DNA of 50,853 bases from Bacilli bacterium (GTDB lineage: Bacteria > Bacillota_I > Bacilli_A > RFN20 > CAG-826): contig JAKSVG010000001.1 in the NCBI GenBank assembly GCA_024408105.1, positions 1-50,853 of the forward strand, read 5' to 3'. Shown here in pieces: positions 34,689 through 43,374 of the stretch (the first letter of the stretch is position 1; each line of letters opens with the position of its first letter). The notes beneath the pieces were generated by a model. That model was not told where the DNA came from. It ran no database searches and saw nothing but the letters and a program-made list of their open reading frames with translations. The translations under genes and the position numbers were made by a program.

Positions 34689-37295
34689 ATGAAAAAATTA
34701 ACAGGTCAAGAAGTAAGAATGATGTGGTTAGACTTTTTTAAGTCAAAAGGTCACCATGTCGAAAAAGGCGCATCACTAATTCCGTATAAAGATCCATCAT
34801 TGCTTTGGATTAACTCTGGCGTCGCTGCTTTGAAAAAATATATGGATGGAAGCGAAGTTCCACCTTCAAGAAGAATCACAAATGTTCAAAAATCTATCCG
34901 TACAAATGATATGGATAATGTTGGATATACGTCGAGACATCACACATTTTTCGAAATGCTTGGCAATTTCTCAATCGGAGATTATTTTAGAAAAGAAGTT
35001 ATTGCTTGGGCTTATGAAATTCTCACAAGTGAGAAATATTTTGCAATGCCTAAAGAAAAACTATATATGACTTATAACCCAATTGATCAAGAATCACATG
35101 ATTTATGGCTTGCTCAAGGTGTAGATGAAGATCATCTTATACCACTTGATGCAAACTATTGGGAAATCGGTGAAGGTCCAGCAGGTCCAAATACAGAGGT
35201 ATTCTTTGATAGGGGTGAAAAATACGATCCAAACAAATTAGGAGTCAAACTTCTTAAAGAGGAAATAGAAAATGATCGTTATATTGAAATCTGGGGAATA
35301 GTTTTCTCTCAATATAATGCTGTTCCCGGCACACCAAGAAGCGAATATAAAGAATTGCCTAGCAAAAACATCGATACAGGAGCTGGATTAGAAAGAATTA
35401 CGTCAGTTTTGCAAGAAACACCGTCAAATTTTGAAACTGACTTATTTATGCCAATAATAAAAGCAACAGAAAAACTAGCTAATGTTCCATACGATGAAAA
35501 CAATTTAATTTCTTATCGAGTTATAGCTGATCATATACGTGCAGTTACTTTTGCACTAGGTGATGGAGAAGTGTTTTCTAACGAAGGAAGAGGCTACGTT
35601 TTACGTAGACTTGTTCGTAGAGCAATGCGTTTTGCTAAAAAAATCGGAATTACTAAACCGTTTTTATACACTCTTGTTGATGTTGTAATTGACAAATATA
35701 AAGATTTCTATCCAGAACTACTTACTAAAGGAAATTCTATTTCTTCAATGCTCAAAGCAGAAGAAGAAAAGTTCATTAAAACTTTATCAAGTGGTGAGAT
35801 TATTTTACGTGAAATGATTGAAGGAAAGAATAGTCTATCAGGCAAAGACGCTTTCCGCTTATATGATACATTTGGCTTCCCATTAGACTTAACAAAAGAC
35901 ATCTGCTTAGAAAACAATGTCAAAGTTGATGAAGAAGGATTTGCCAAAGAAATGGAAGAACAAAAAATTCGCGCAAGAAATGCAAGAAGTGGCGAACAAA
36001 GTATGCACAAACAGTCAAAAGACTTACTTGATTTTAATTTGGCTAGTGAATTTGACTATGATGATACGCCAATTAAGTCAAAAGTCATCGGCTTATTCAA
36101 AGACGGAGTAAGAGTTGATAAATTAACTGATGAAGGTGAAGTTGTCTTTGAAAAGACAACATTCTATGCTGAAAGCGGTGGTGAGGTTGCTGACTATGGC
36201 AAAATATCAAACAAGACCACATTTGCCGAAGTGTGCAATGTTCAAAAGGCGCCAAACAAAGAAAACCTCCACTTTGTAAAGTTAGTTAAGGGCGAAATAA
36301 AAGTTGGTGATGAATTTTTGCTAGAGGTCGACCATGAAGAAAGAGAATTTGTAAAAAGAAATCACTCTGCAACCCATTTGCTTCAAGCTGCTTTAGAAAA
36401 AGTTCTTGGAGACCACATTAAACAAATGGGCTCATATGTTTGTTCTGAATATATGAGATTTGACTTTACTCATTTTGAAAAGATTAAAGAATCTCAATTG
36501 AAAGAAATTGAATATGAAGTAAATAGATTAATTGCTTTAGCAATTCCATCAAACATAAGAGTTCTTCCAATCGAACAAGCCAACAAATTAGGAGCAAAGG
36601 CATTCTTTTCAGAAAAATATGGAGATAATGTTAGGGTTGTTTCATTTGGCGACGAGTCAATAGAATTTTGCGGGGGATGCCATGTTTCTAACACCAAAGA
36701 TATTGGTTTATTTGTAATCGAAAGCGAGGAATCTGTTGCCTCAGGTGTTAGACGTATTCAAGGAAGGTCATCCTTAGGCGCGTATAAATTATTAAAAGAA
36801 AGAGAAGAGATTCTCAACCAAACACGTGATATGTTAAGCGCATCATCAATAAGTGAGATAAACGATCGCTTATTAGCATTAATAAATGAGAAGAATGAAG
36901 CTAAAAAGAAAAATGAGCAATTAATGGATAAAATTGCTCAAGTTACAGCAACATCATTAGCGAACAATTTTAATGATTTAAAAGGTTATAAATATCTAGA
37001 AAGTTATATTGAAGATTTTTCAATGAATGGAATAAATCGAGTTGGAGATATTCTTAAGAATATCGAACCTGATTCAATTATTGTTTTAGCTGGTGGAAAT
37101 AGCAATGATATGCCTCTTGTTGTATTCGTTAACGGAAAAGCGCAAAACGATAACAAAGCAGGAGATCTTGTTAAGCAATTTGCAAGTGCATTAGGTGGAT
37201 CTGGTGGTGGTAGAATTAATATGGCAAACGGAAGAGGAAAAGATAAATCTTCTTTAAATAAAGGATTTGCCTTAGTTAAAGGATTAATTAAGTGA
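34689..37295 (+). CDS. alaS: Alanyl-tRNA synthetase
   Basis: An 868-residue class II synthetase with all parts. The catalytic domain runs to about 250 (SLLWINSGVAALK, RHHTFFEMLGNFSIGDYF). The tRNA-binding helices follow. The editing domain carries the zinc ligands HSATHLL and CGGCHV, and the C-Ala domain ends near GGSGGGRINMANGRGKD. AGGAGG precedes ATG 34689. Expression is controlled by the T-box upstream. ruvX starts with GTG overlapping the stop (GTGA). Confidence 0.97.
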   Translation: MKKLTGQEVRMMWLDFFKSKGHHVEKGASLIPYKDPSLLWINSGVAALKKYMDGSEVPPSRRITNVQKSIRTNDMDNVGYTSRHHTFFEMLGNFSIGDYFRKEVIAWAYEILTSEKYFAMPKEKLYMTYNPIDQESHDLWLAQGVDEDHLIPLDANYWEIGEGPAGPNTEVFFDRGEKYDPNKLGVKLLKEEIENDRYIEIWGIVFSQYNAVPGTPRSEYKELPSKNIDTGAGLERITSVLQETPSNFETDLFMPIIKATEKLANVPYDENNLISYRVIADHIRAVTFALGDGEVFSNEGRGYVLRRLVRRAMRFAKKIGITKPFLYTLVDVVIDKYKDFYPELLTKGNSISSMLKAEEEKFIKTLSSGEIILREMIEGKNSLSGKDAFRLYDTFGFPLDLTKDICLENNVKVDEEGFAKEMEEQKIRARNARSGEQSMHKQSKDLLDFNLASEFDYDDTPIKSKVIGLFKDGVRVDKLTDEGEVVFEKTTFYAESGGEVADYGKISNKTTFAEVCNVQKAPNKENLHFVKLVKGEIKVGDEFLLEVDHEEREFVKRNHSATHLLQAALEKVLGDHIKQMGSYVCSEYMRFDFTHFEKIKESQLKEIEYEVNRLIALAIPSNIRVLPIEQANKLGAKAFFSEKYGDNVRVVSFGDESIEFCGGCHVSNTKDIGLFVIESEESVASGVRRIQGRSSLGAYKLLKEREEILNQTRDMLSASSISEINDRLLALINEKNEAKKKNEQLMDKIAQVTATSLANNFNDLKGYKYLESYIEDFSMNGINRVGDILKNIEPDSIIVLAGGNSNDMPLVVFVNGKAQNDNKAGDLVKQFASALGGSGGGRINMANGRGKDKSSLNKGFALVKGLIK

Positions 37296-37720
37296 AAAAA
37301 ATATTAGGATTAGATCTAGGAACTAAAACATTAGGAATTGCTATTTCCGATTCTTTAGGAATCGCAGCTCATGGTTTAGAAAATTTTGCTTTTGAATTTG
37401 GAAATTATAAAAAAGCACGCGAGCATGTTCTCGAAATTGTTGAAAGAGAAAACATAGAAGAAATCGCGCTTGGGCTACCTTTGCACATGTCTGGCGAGAT
37501 GTCTCAAAGAGCTGAATCAGCAATTAGATTCAAAGATGACTTGCTGAAAGAAAATCCAAATCTAAAGATTGCGATGATTGATGAAAGAATGACAACAATT
37601 ATTGCAAATAGAAGATTGCTTGAAGCTGATTTATCAAGAAATAAGCGTAAACAAGTGATTGACGAAATGTCAGCTGTGGTAATTTTAGAATCATATATGG
37701 CTACAAGAAAGGAAAAATAA
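37292..37720 (+). CDS. ruvX: YqgF/RuvX family nuclease, putative Holliday junction resolvase
   Basis: A 142-residue RNase H-fold protein. The acidic residues of the active site are in LGLDLGTKTLGIAISD, DERMTT and the late VIDEMSAVVIL. In E. coli the homologue matures 16S rRNA; in others it resolves junctions. The start is GTG 37292, overlapping the alaS TGA. The alaS-ruvX-DUF1292 order is conserved in Firmicutes. Confidence 0.92.
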   Translation: MKKILGLDLGTKTLGIAISDSLGIAAHGLENFAFEFGNYKKAREHVLEIVERENIEEIALGLPLHMSGEMSQRAESAIRFKDDLLKENPNLKIAMIDERMTTIIANRRLLEADLSRNKRKQVIDEMSAVVILESYMATRKEK

Positions 37721-37721
37721 G

Positions 37722-37997
37722 ATGAGTGCAAAAATATCAGACAGTGAGATGATTATTATCAATGAAAAAGGTGAAGAGACTGTTTTAAATATCCTTTTTA
37801 CTTATATGAATGAAGAACGAGGAAAATCTTATGTTTTTCTCTATGAGAAAGATGATGAAGAAAACGTTATGGCGTTTATTTATGACGAGCAAAACGAAAC
37901 AATAAGTGAAATTGAAGATGATGAAGAATATGAAGAGGTCGAGGAAGTATTTAACGCATATAACGAAGACCCAAAGATAGCTGAGGCAAAAAAATAA
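37722..37997 (+). CDS. DUF1292 (YrzB-like) protein
   Basis: A 91-residue acidic protein of the DUF1292 family, found regularly after ruvX in Firmicutes. The N-terminal beta-rich part (SEMIIINEKGEETVLNILFTY, then KSYVFLYEKDDEENVMAFIY) is followed by the acidic helix EIEDDEEYEEVEEVFNAY. Function is unknown. It begins one base after the ruvX stop, with AAGGAAAAATAAG as a weak ribosome binding site. Confidence 0.85.
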   Translation: MSAKISDSEMIIINEKGEETVLNILFTYMNEERGKSYVFLYEKDDEENVMAFIYDEQNETISEIEDDEEYEEVEEVFNAYNEDPKIAEAKK

Positions 37998-38000
37998 AGT

Positions 38001-38027
38001 TTGTTTTATAACCAACTTTGTTATAAA
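38001..38027 (+). promoter_or_regulatory. Putative greA promoter with inverted repeat
   Basis: TTTATAAC-N7-GTTATAAA (38005-38012/38020-38027) is a perfect inverted repeat. TTGTTT (38001-38006) and TATAAA (38022-38027) could be promoter boxes 15 bases apart. It lies 32 bases before the greA start. Confidence 0.4.
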
Positions 38028-38058
38028 CTCATTAAGTGCATTTTAGGAGGACATAATT

Positions 38059-38532
38059 ATGGCCAACGAAATTATTGAATTAACCAAAGAGGGAAAAGCT
38101 AAATTAGAAGCTGAATACCGTCACCTTGTTGATGTTGAACGTCCACAAGTATTAGAAGATTTAAATGCTGCAAGAGCTCAAGGCGACTTAAGCGAAAATG
38201 CAGATTTTGATGCGGCAAGAAATAAACAAGCCGAAATCGAAGGAAGAATTAAACAATTAGAAAACATTTTTGCCAATGCAAAGATTATTGATGAAAAGAA
38301 AAATTCAAAAGTAGTGTCTATTGGTTCAAAAGTTGAATTGAAAGATTTAAGTGACAATTCAGTCGTCTCATACACAATTGTAGGAACAATCGAAGCAAAT
38401 CCAGTAAAAGGTTTGATTTCAAATATATCACCTCTTGGAAAAGCTATTGTCGGCAAACATGTTGGTGATGTTTGTGTTGTTAAAGTTTCAACAGAATATA
38501 AAGTTGAAATCTTGAAAATTGAAACAAGATAA
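38059..38532 (+). CDS. greA: Transcription elongation factor GreA
   Basis: A 157-residue protein of family length. The N-terminal coiled coil carries GDLSENADFDAARNKQ at its tip, with the acidic residues that stimulate RNA cleavage by stalled polymerase. The C-terminal FKBP-like domain holds ISPLGKAIVGKHVGD. AGGAGG precedes ATG 38059. A terminator follows at 38551. Confidence 0.97.
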   Translation: MANEIIELTKEGKAKLEAEYRHLVDVERPQVLEDLNAARAQGDLSENADFDAARNKQAEIEGRIKQLENIFANAKIIDEKKNSKVVSIGSKVELKDLSDNSVVSYTIVGTIEANPVKGLISNISPLGKAIVGKHVGDVCVVKVSTEYKVEILKIETR

Positions 38533-38550
38533 TTATTATTTTAAAAAATT

Positions 38551-38574
38551 GGGAAGCTTTGCTTCCCTTTTTTG
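38551..38574 (+). terminator. Terminator after greA
   Basis: GGGAAGC/GCTTCCC (38551-38557/38561-38567) with loop TTT is followed by TTTTTTG. Confidence 0.9.
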
Positions 38575-38625
38575 TTTCGACATTTATCTTTCTTAAAATG
38601 ACTACTAAAATATGGAGGATCATTT

Positions 38626-38805
38626 ATGAAAGTTGAATTAACAAAAACACAATGTGACAAAATATTTGTCGGAGAGGCTATTACCTTAACAGCTATTATG
38701 GCTATTTGTGCAGTCGCAATCGTTGCTGTTGTTGTATATAAGCTTTTTCTATCTAAATCAGGGGAAACTTCCATACCTGGTGGTTGGAAATTTTCTTGGA
38801 AATGA
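38626..38805 (+). CDS. 59-residue single-helix peptide coupled to radC
   Basis: A short gene with a good ribosome binding site (GGAGG, seven bases before ATG 38626). The product begins MKVELTKTQCDKIFVGEA, has one membrane helix at about residues 20-40, a short basic stretch (YKLFLSKS), and ends PGGWKFSWK. A VG step before the helix loosely recalls the double-glycine leader of secreted peptides, but no GG precedes it and no processing ABC transporter is adjacent. The stop overlaps the radC ATG (ATGA), so the two are translated together. I do not recognise a named family. Bacteriocin-like, signalling or membrane-anchor roles are guesses. Confidence 0.7.
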   Translation: MKVELTKTQCDKIFVGEAITLTAIMAICAVAIVAVVVYKLFLSKSGETSIPGGWKFSWK

Positions 38806-39479
38806 AAATAAAAGAAATTCCTAAAAAAGATCGGCCTAGAGAAAAAGCATTGACATACGGAATAGAAACAATTTCAGATGCTGAATTGTTGGCTATAATC
38901 ATAGGCAGCGGTGTTAAAAATAAATCTGCATTAGATATTGCAAATTCTTTAATTGATAACTACAAAAATCTGTTGCAATTATCAAATTCCAATAACGCTC
39001 TGCTAATGAAAGAATTTGGCTTAAGCCAAATAAGTGCCTTAAAATTGGAAGCTACATTTGAATTTTGTCATAGGTTAAATAAGCCAAAATATAAAGATGA
39101 AATATGCGTTAATACATCAAACGATTTGTACGAATTGTATAGGTATCTTGGCTACGAGAATCAAGAGTTATTTATTGTTGTAATGCTTAATCATAAAGGA
39201 ATGATTTTAAAAGAAAAAACAATTTATCGAGGAACAAATAATAGGATAGAAATAAATCTTCAAGAAATACTTAGAGAACTTCTAATGGTAAAGGCAAAAT
39301 ATTTTGCCATAATACACAATCATCCAAGTGGAAATTGCTTTCCGTCAAAAGAGGATGAAGAGTCAACAATAATTATTGCTGAGAAGGCTAAATTTTTAGG
39401 TTTAAAATTATTTGATCATCTTATTATTTGTTCAAAAGGATATTATTCATTCATGAATAGAGTTTCTAAAAAAATTTGA
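38802..39479 (+). CDS. radC: RadC/YeeS-type JAB domain DNA repair protein
   Basis: A 225-residue protein. The N-terminal helix-hairpin-helix region (about 1-100, PREKAL, AELLAIIIGSGVKNKSALDIA) precedes the JAB1/MPN metal site HNHPSGNCFPSKEDEEST. The metal-binding residues are intact. The role is uncertain despite the radC name. I place the start at ATG 38802, which overlaps the peptide stop and gives MKIKEIPKKDRPREK; a TTG 18 bases upstream is possible but lies inside the peptide gene. Confidence 0.92.
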   Translation: MKIKEIPKKDRPREKALTYGIETISDAELLAIIIGSGVKNKSALDIANSLIDNYKNLLQLSNSNNALLMKEFGLSQISALKLEATFEFCHRLNKPKYKDEICVNTSNDLYELYRYLGYENQELFIVVMLNHKGMILKEKTIYRGTNNRIEINLQEILRELLMVKAKYFAIIHNHPSGNCFPSKEDEESTIIIAEKAKFLGLKLFDHLIICSKGYYSFMNRVSKKI

Positions 39480-39487
39480 TAAATCAC

Positions 39488-39620
39488 TTGTAAAAATAAG
39501 CAAAGTAATTATAATATTACTCGTTGTCGCCTCACGAGCTACAACCGCATAGAAAAGGTTTGCCTAACTTATTACATTGTAATAGACCTTAATAGCGAGT
39601 CCTTAGTGAGATATAGGAGG
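39488..39620 (+). promoter_or_regulatory. rplU promoter and L21 leader
   Basis: TTGTAA (39488-39493) and TATAAT (39510-39515), 16 bases apart, start a leader of about 100 bases. It contains ACTCGT...ACGAGC pairing near 39520-39540 and a second pairing region ending in GCGAGT near 39594-39600, just before AGGAGG. Position and sequence fit the Firmicutes L21 ribosomal leader motif, thought to mediate feedback by L21. Confidence 0.75.
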
Positions 39621-39626
39621 TATCAT

Positions 39627-39935
39627 ATGTACGCTATAATCGAAACTGGTGGAAAACAAGTCCGTGTCGAAGTCGGACAAAAGGTTTTTGTCGAAAAGTT
39701 AGACGTTAAAGAAAATGATAAATACGTTTTCGAAAAAGTTCTACTTGTCGGCGGTGAATCATTAAAAGTTGGTACACCATATGTTGAAGGTGCTAAGGTT
39801 AATGCAAAAGTCGTAAAGAATGGCTTAAGCAAGAAAATTCGCATCTACAAATATAAAGCTAAACATAACGAACGTAAGACAATTGGTCATAGACAACCAT
39901 ACACTTGCTTAGTTATCGAAAGCATCAATGCCTAA
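39627..39935 (+). CDS. rplU: Ribosomal protein L21
   Basis: A 102-residue protein of standard length, starting [14 protein letters not shown] and ending with [28 protein letters not shown], the RNA-binding signature. ATG 39627 follows AGGAGG; a longer reading from 39606 would include the ribosome binding site and is rejected. rplU-prp-rpmA is the conserved Firmicutes operon. Confidence 0.97.
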   Translation: MYAIIETGGKQVRVEVGQKVFVEKLDVKENDKYVFEKVLLVGGESLKVGTPYVEGAKVNAKVVKNGLSKKIRIYKYKAKHNERKTIGHRQPYTCLVIESINA

Positions 39936-40254
39936 AATGATTCGCATTGAATGCCAAAGAGAAGGCGGAAAAATTCTTAATTTATCCGTCAAGGGACACG
40001 CAAATAGCGCTCCACACGGTGAAGACTTAATCTGTAGTGCAGTAAGTGCTGTCGTATTCGGTGGATTAAATGCCTTAGAAAATGCTAAAGCATTTAAAAT
40101 CGAAACTGATGAAGAAAAAGGGATTCTAAATGTAGAAGCTAAAGAAGATGTCTCATTGCACGATTATCAAGTATTAGACACAATTATGATTCAATTGAAA
40201 TCAATTGAAGAAAGTGCTCCAAAATATATTAGGATAGTCGAGAAAGGATGCTAA
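39928..40254 (+). CDS. prp: Ribosomal-processing cysteine protease Prp
   Basis: A 108-residue protease that cleaves the N-terminal extension of ribosomal protein L27. The catalytic histidine lies in [20 protein letters not shown] together with the catalytic cysteine (C of DLICSA). ATG 39928 overlaps the rplU end; a second ATG at 39937 (MIRIECQ) agrees better with relatives and is equally possible. Its substrate is encoded by the next gene. Confidence 0.93.
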   Translation: MPKMIRIECQREGGKILNLSVKGHANSAPHGEDLICSAVSAVVFGGLNALENAKAFKIETDEEKGILNVEAKEDVSLHDYQVLDTIMIQLKSIEESAPKYIRIVEKGC

Positions 40255-40255
40255 T

Positions 40256-40537
40256 ATGTTATTTAAATTAAATTTACAATTCTTCGCTAGTAAAAAAGGC
40301 GTCGGTTCAACTAAAAACGGCCGTGATAGCGAATCAAAGCGTCTTGGTGCTAAGTTGTCTGATGGTCAGTTCTGTACAGCTGGAAGCATCATCTATCGTC
40401 AAAGAGGAACAAAAATTCTTCCTGGTGTAAATACACGCCGCGGTGGAGATGACACAATATTCGCAACAATCGACGGTATCGTCAAATTCGAAAGAGTTGG
40501 CAAAAATAAGACACGTGCCAGCGTCTACGCTAAATAG
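40256..40537 (+). CDS. rpmA: Ribosomal protein L27 with cleavable N-terminal extension
   Basis: A 93-residue protein. The N terminus [15 protein letters not shown] contains the extension typical of Firmicutes, cut by Prp after LNLQFF so that mature L27 begins ASKKG near the peptidyl transferase centre. [17 protein letters not shown] and the [14 protein letters not shown] stretch are conserved. It closes the rplU-prp-rpmA operon with a terminator 19 bases downstream. Confidence 0.97.
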   Translation: MLFKLNLQFFASKKGVGSTKNGRDSESKRLGAKLSDGQFCTAGSIIYRQRGTKILPGVNTRRGGDDTIFATIDGIVKFERVGKNKTRASVYAK

Positions 40538-40555
40538 TTTAGTAAAGAATATAAG

Positions 40556-40581
40556 AGACACTCAATGAGTGTCTTTTTATT
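40556..40581 (+). terminator. Terminator after rpmA
   Basis: AGACACTC/GAGTGTCT (40556-40563/40567-40574), loop AAT, is followed by TTTTATTTTT. Confidence 0.9.
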
Positions 40582-40636
40582 TTTGTTATTTTACAAGCTA
40601 GATATTATGCATCTTTTATTTTAATAATAAAGCGGT

Positions 40637-40642
40637 TATAAT
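40637..40642 (+). promoter_or_regulatory. -10 box of obgE (leaderless)
   Basis: A consensus TATAAT ends six bases before ATG 40649, so transcription would start at or next to the start codon. There is no Shine-Dalgarno site; the -35 is weak. Confidence 0.5.
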
Positions 40643-40648
40643 AAATAT

Positions 40649-41923
40649 ATGTTTATTGATAGAGCGGTTATCGAAGTACGATCAGGCAAAGGTGGAGACG
40701 GAATGATTGCGTTTCTACATGAAAAATATATGCCAAAAGGTGGACCAAGCGGTGGAAATGGCGGGCGTGGTGCATCAATTATTTTCCGTGCAAATAAATC
40801 GATTAATACTTTATATAATTTCAGACATTCAAAAGTTTTTATCGGCAGTGATGGCGGTAAAGGATTAACAAAAAATAAATATGGACGTGGAGCAGATGAT
40901 GTAATTGTCGATGTGCCATTAGGAACGGTTATATATTTAGAAAAAGACCACACTCTTTTAGCTGATCTATCTAAAGATGGACAAATGATTACAGTTGCTA
41001 AAGGTGGACGTGGAGGTAGAGGAAATGCCGCATTTAAATCTGATCGAAATCGCGTTCCTAAAATTGCCGAGAATGGATTACCTGGCGAAACAAAAAGATT
41101 AATCCTTGAATTAAAATTATTAGCAGATGCTGGTTTAGTCGGGCTTCCAAATGCTGGCAAATCAACACTTTTAAGTGTTGTAAGTAATGCAAATCCAGAA
41201 ATTGCTGATTATCCATTTACTACTATTGAGCCAAATTTAGGCGTCGTAAATGTGAATAAATACGAAACATTTGTTATGGCAGATTTGCCAGGATTAATAG
41301 AAGGAGCAAGTGAAGGAAAGGGATTAGGATTATCCTTTTTAAGGCACCTTGAAAGATGCCGAGTAATTGTTCACCTTGTATCCATGGACGAAAATTCTAA
41401 TCCAATTAAAGATTTCAAAATTATTCAAAACGAATTGAAATCCTATGGATTAGGTCTAGACAAACGACCTTTAATTATTGTTGCGAGCAAAATGGATTCT
41501 GAAGGCGCTCATGAAAAATTAAATGAGTTTAAAAAGAAACTAAAAGTGGATGTCATTGAGATTTCTTCAATAACACACGAGGGAATAGATAAACTTATCA
41601 AAAAAATATTCGAAGTCTTGTCCGTGACAGAACCATTCGCATTAGTAATGGATGAAAGTTCATCAAAAACAAAAATATACGATGCGCATAAAGAAGATAA
41701 GCCTATTTATAATATTGTTAAAGAAAAAGATCACATATATAGGATTCAAGGTGAAAGTATTGAACGAACTTATGGTTTAATTAATATTTCAACTGATGAA
41801 GGTATGATGAGATTAATTAATTACTTAAGAAAAATAGGAGTAGAAGAAGCACTTAGAGAAAAAGGAGCCCAAAGTGGTGACTCAGTATTTCTATGTGATT
41901 TCGAATTTGAATACTTAGAATAA
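40649..41923 (+). CDS. obgE: GTPase Obg/CgtA
   Basis: A 424-residue ribosome-associated GTPase acting in 50S assembly. The glycine-rich Obg fold (1-158: GGDGMIAFLHEKY, GGRGGRGNAAFKS) precedes the G domain with GLPNAGKST, DLPGLIEG and the G4-like SKMD. The C-terminal OCT domain (about 345-424) is present, as in Bacillus. It opens an operon with nadE, which starts one base after its stop. Confidence 0.96.
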   Translation: MFIDRAVIEVRSGKGGDGMIAFLHEKYMPKGGPSGGNGGRGASIIFRANKSINTLYNFRHSKVFIGSDGGKGLTKNKYGRGADDVIVDVPLGTVIYLEKDHTLLADLSKDGQMITVAKGGRGGRGNAAFKSDRNRVPKIAENGLPGETKRLILELKLLADAGLVGLPNAGKSTLLSVVSNANPEIADYPFTTIEPNLGVVNVNKYETFVMADLPGLIEGASEGKGLGLSFLRHLERCRVIVHLVSMDENSNPIKDFKIIQNELKSYGLGLDKRPLIIVASKMDSEGAHEKLNEFKKKLKVDVIEISSITHEGIDKLIKKIFEVLSVTEPFALVMDESSSKTKIYDAHKEDKPIYNIVKEKDHIYRIQGESIERTYGLINISTDEGMMRLINYLRKIGVEEALREKGAQSGDSVFLCDFEFEYLE

Positions 41924-41924
41924 T

Positions 41925-42656
41925 ATGAATTTAAAAGAATATTGCTCAATTATCGAAAAGTTTTTAAAAGATTATTTAGAGTCTTCACATTGTGAAGCTT
42001 ATATTTTAGGTTTAAGTGGTGGAGTCGATTCTTCTCTTGTCGCGGCAATAGCAAGAAAAGCTGTCGGAAAAGATAGATTATTTTGTTATTCATTGCCAAT
42101 CCATTCAAATCCGTTAGATCAAAAGGATGCGGAGCGGGTTGCAAAACAACTTGATTTAAACTTTGAAACAATTGATTTGTCAAAAACATATGACTCATAT
42201 ATAGAAGATATTAATGGTCAAAATTTTGATAGATTAACAAAATCTAACCTTAAGGTTAGAATGAGAATGGTAGCGTTATTCGCCTATGCCCAACAACATC
42301 ATGGTTTGGTTTTAGGAACAGACAACATGGATGAAAGTTATGTAGGCTATTTTACGAAATATGGTGATGGAGCAGTTGATCTTTTGCCAATAGTATATCT
42401 AACAAAACAAGAAGTGCGAGAAGCATGCATGTATTACGGTGTAAGTGATGATTTGGCAAATAGAATTCCTTCTGCTGGATTATTCGAAGGTCAAACAGAT
42501 GAAGCTGAAATGGGAATTTCATATAAAGATTTAGATGCATTCCTTCTAGGAAAAAACGTGCCTTCAGAAGTGAAAGAAAAAATTGAGCATATGCATAAAA
42601 TAAGCGAACACAAAAGGTCTCCAATTCCTAGACCAAAGCCTTTTTTGAGAGATTAG
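41925..42656 (+). CDS. nadE: NAD synthase, ammonia-dependent
   Basis: A 243-residue PP-loop enzyme that turns nicotinate adenine dinucleotide into NAD. The motif SGGVDSSL and the substrate loop VLGTDNMDESYVGYFTKYGDGAVDLLPI are intact. No glutaminase domain is present, so free ammonia is the likely nitrogen source. It is cotranscribed with obgE; the association has no clear functional meaning. Confidence 0.93.
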   Translation: MNLKEYCSIIEKFLKDYLESSHCEAYILGLSGGVDSSLVAAIARKAVGKDRLFCYSLPIHSNPLDQKDAERVAKQLDLNFETIDLSKTYDSYIEDINGQNFDRLTKSNLKVRMRMVALFAYAQQHHGLVLGTDNMDESYVGYFTKYGDGAVDLLPIVYLTKQEVREACMYYGVSDDLANRIPSAGLFEGQTDEAEMGISYKDLDAFLLGKNVPSEVKEKIEHMHKISEHKRSPIPRPKPFLRD

Positions 42657-42677
42657 TCTCAGAAATAAAATGTTTAT

Positions 42678-42705
42678 TTGATAATTATTATCTTAACGAT
42701 AAAAT
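42678..42705 (+). promoter_or_regulatory. Promoter of the small-peptide/ruvAB unit
   Basis: TTGATA (42678-42683) and TAAAAT (42700-42705) are 16 bases apart, 15 bases upstream of the 32-residue reading frame at 42721. Confidence 0.55.
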
Positions 42706-42720
42706 AAAAAAGGAGGAAAC

Positions 42721-42819
42721 ATGAACGAAAAGAAAATTGACAAAGCTATAATTGCTTCATTAGCAGCAACAGTTATTATGTTTTTAGTCATATTCTTTTT
42801 TGTTATGGTATTTCATTAA
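42721..42819 (+). CDS. 32-residue single-helix membrane peptide
   Basis: A tiny gene supported by AAGGAGG six bases before ATG 42721 and by its own promoter. The product starts with a basic stretch MNEKKIDK and continues as one hydrophobic helix (residues about 9-31). The ruvA ATG follows the stop by two bases, so it may act partly as a translational lead-in for ruvA, which has no site of its own. No family recognised. Confidence 0.6.
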   Translation: MNEKKIDKAIIASLAATVIMFLVIFFFVMVFH

Positions 42820-42821
42820 TT

Positions 42822-43373
42822 ATGTATTTTAGTTTTAAAGGCCCAATTACATACATTGGAAAAGATTTCATTGTTATAGAAGTAAATAACATCGGATATC
42901 AAGTTTTTGTTCCTCACATCGAATACTTTTCATTAGGAAAAGAGACAACAATTTATTTATATAATGTCGTAAGAGAGGATGAACAATATTTAGCAGGATT
43001 TTCTTCATTAGAAGAAAAGGATGCATTTATTTCGCTTATTTCTGTTAAAGGAATAGGACCAAGAACAGCTCTTGGTGCATTATCGAAAACAACTGCAAAC
43101 GAATTATTTGCTGCAATAAGTGCGAACAATGTTACATACTTAAAAAAACTGCCTGGAATTGGCGGAAAAGCTGCCTCACAAATTATTTTAGATTTAAAGG
43201 GACAATTAACAAGCAGCGAGGCAAATCCAAATCAATATGATGAAGTCAGAGATGCTCTAAAATCAATTGGTTTTAAAGTCAAACAAATCGATACAGTTTT
43301 GGCATCAATAAATATTCCAGATGCTACAAATGAGCAAATCTTAAAGGAAGCTTTACGTAGACTTAAAAAATAA
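42822..43373 (+). CDS. ruvA: Holliday junction DNA helicase subunit RuvA
   Basis: A 183-residue protein. The N-terminal OB fold ([27 protein letters not shown]) and two helix-hairpin-helix motifs ([12 protein letters not shown] and [13 protein letters not shown]) recognise the four-way junction. The C-terminal RuvB-binding domain is short. The total is slightly below the usual 195-205 residues. It is translated directly after the small peptide and one base before ruvB. Confidence 0.95.
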   Translation: MYFSFKGPITYIGKDFIVIEVNNIGYQVFVPHIEYFSLGKETTIYLYNVVREDEQYLAGFSSLEEKDAFISLISVKGIGPRTALGALSKTTANELFAAISANNVTYLKKLPGIGGKAASQIILDLKGQLTSSEANPNQYDEVRDALKSIGFKVKQIDTVLASINIPDATNEQILKEALRRLKK

Positions 43374-43374
43374 T

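Noticed and set aside
40636-41160. 174-codon open frame on the minus strand inside obgE
   Set aside because: It mirrors the glycine-rich Obg domain, giving a Pro/Ser-rich product with no ribosome binding site; obgE on the other strand is certain.
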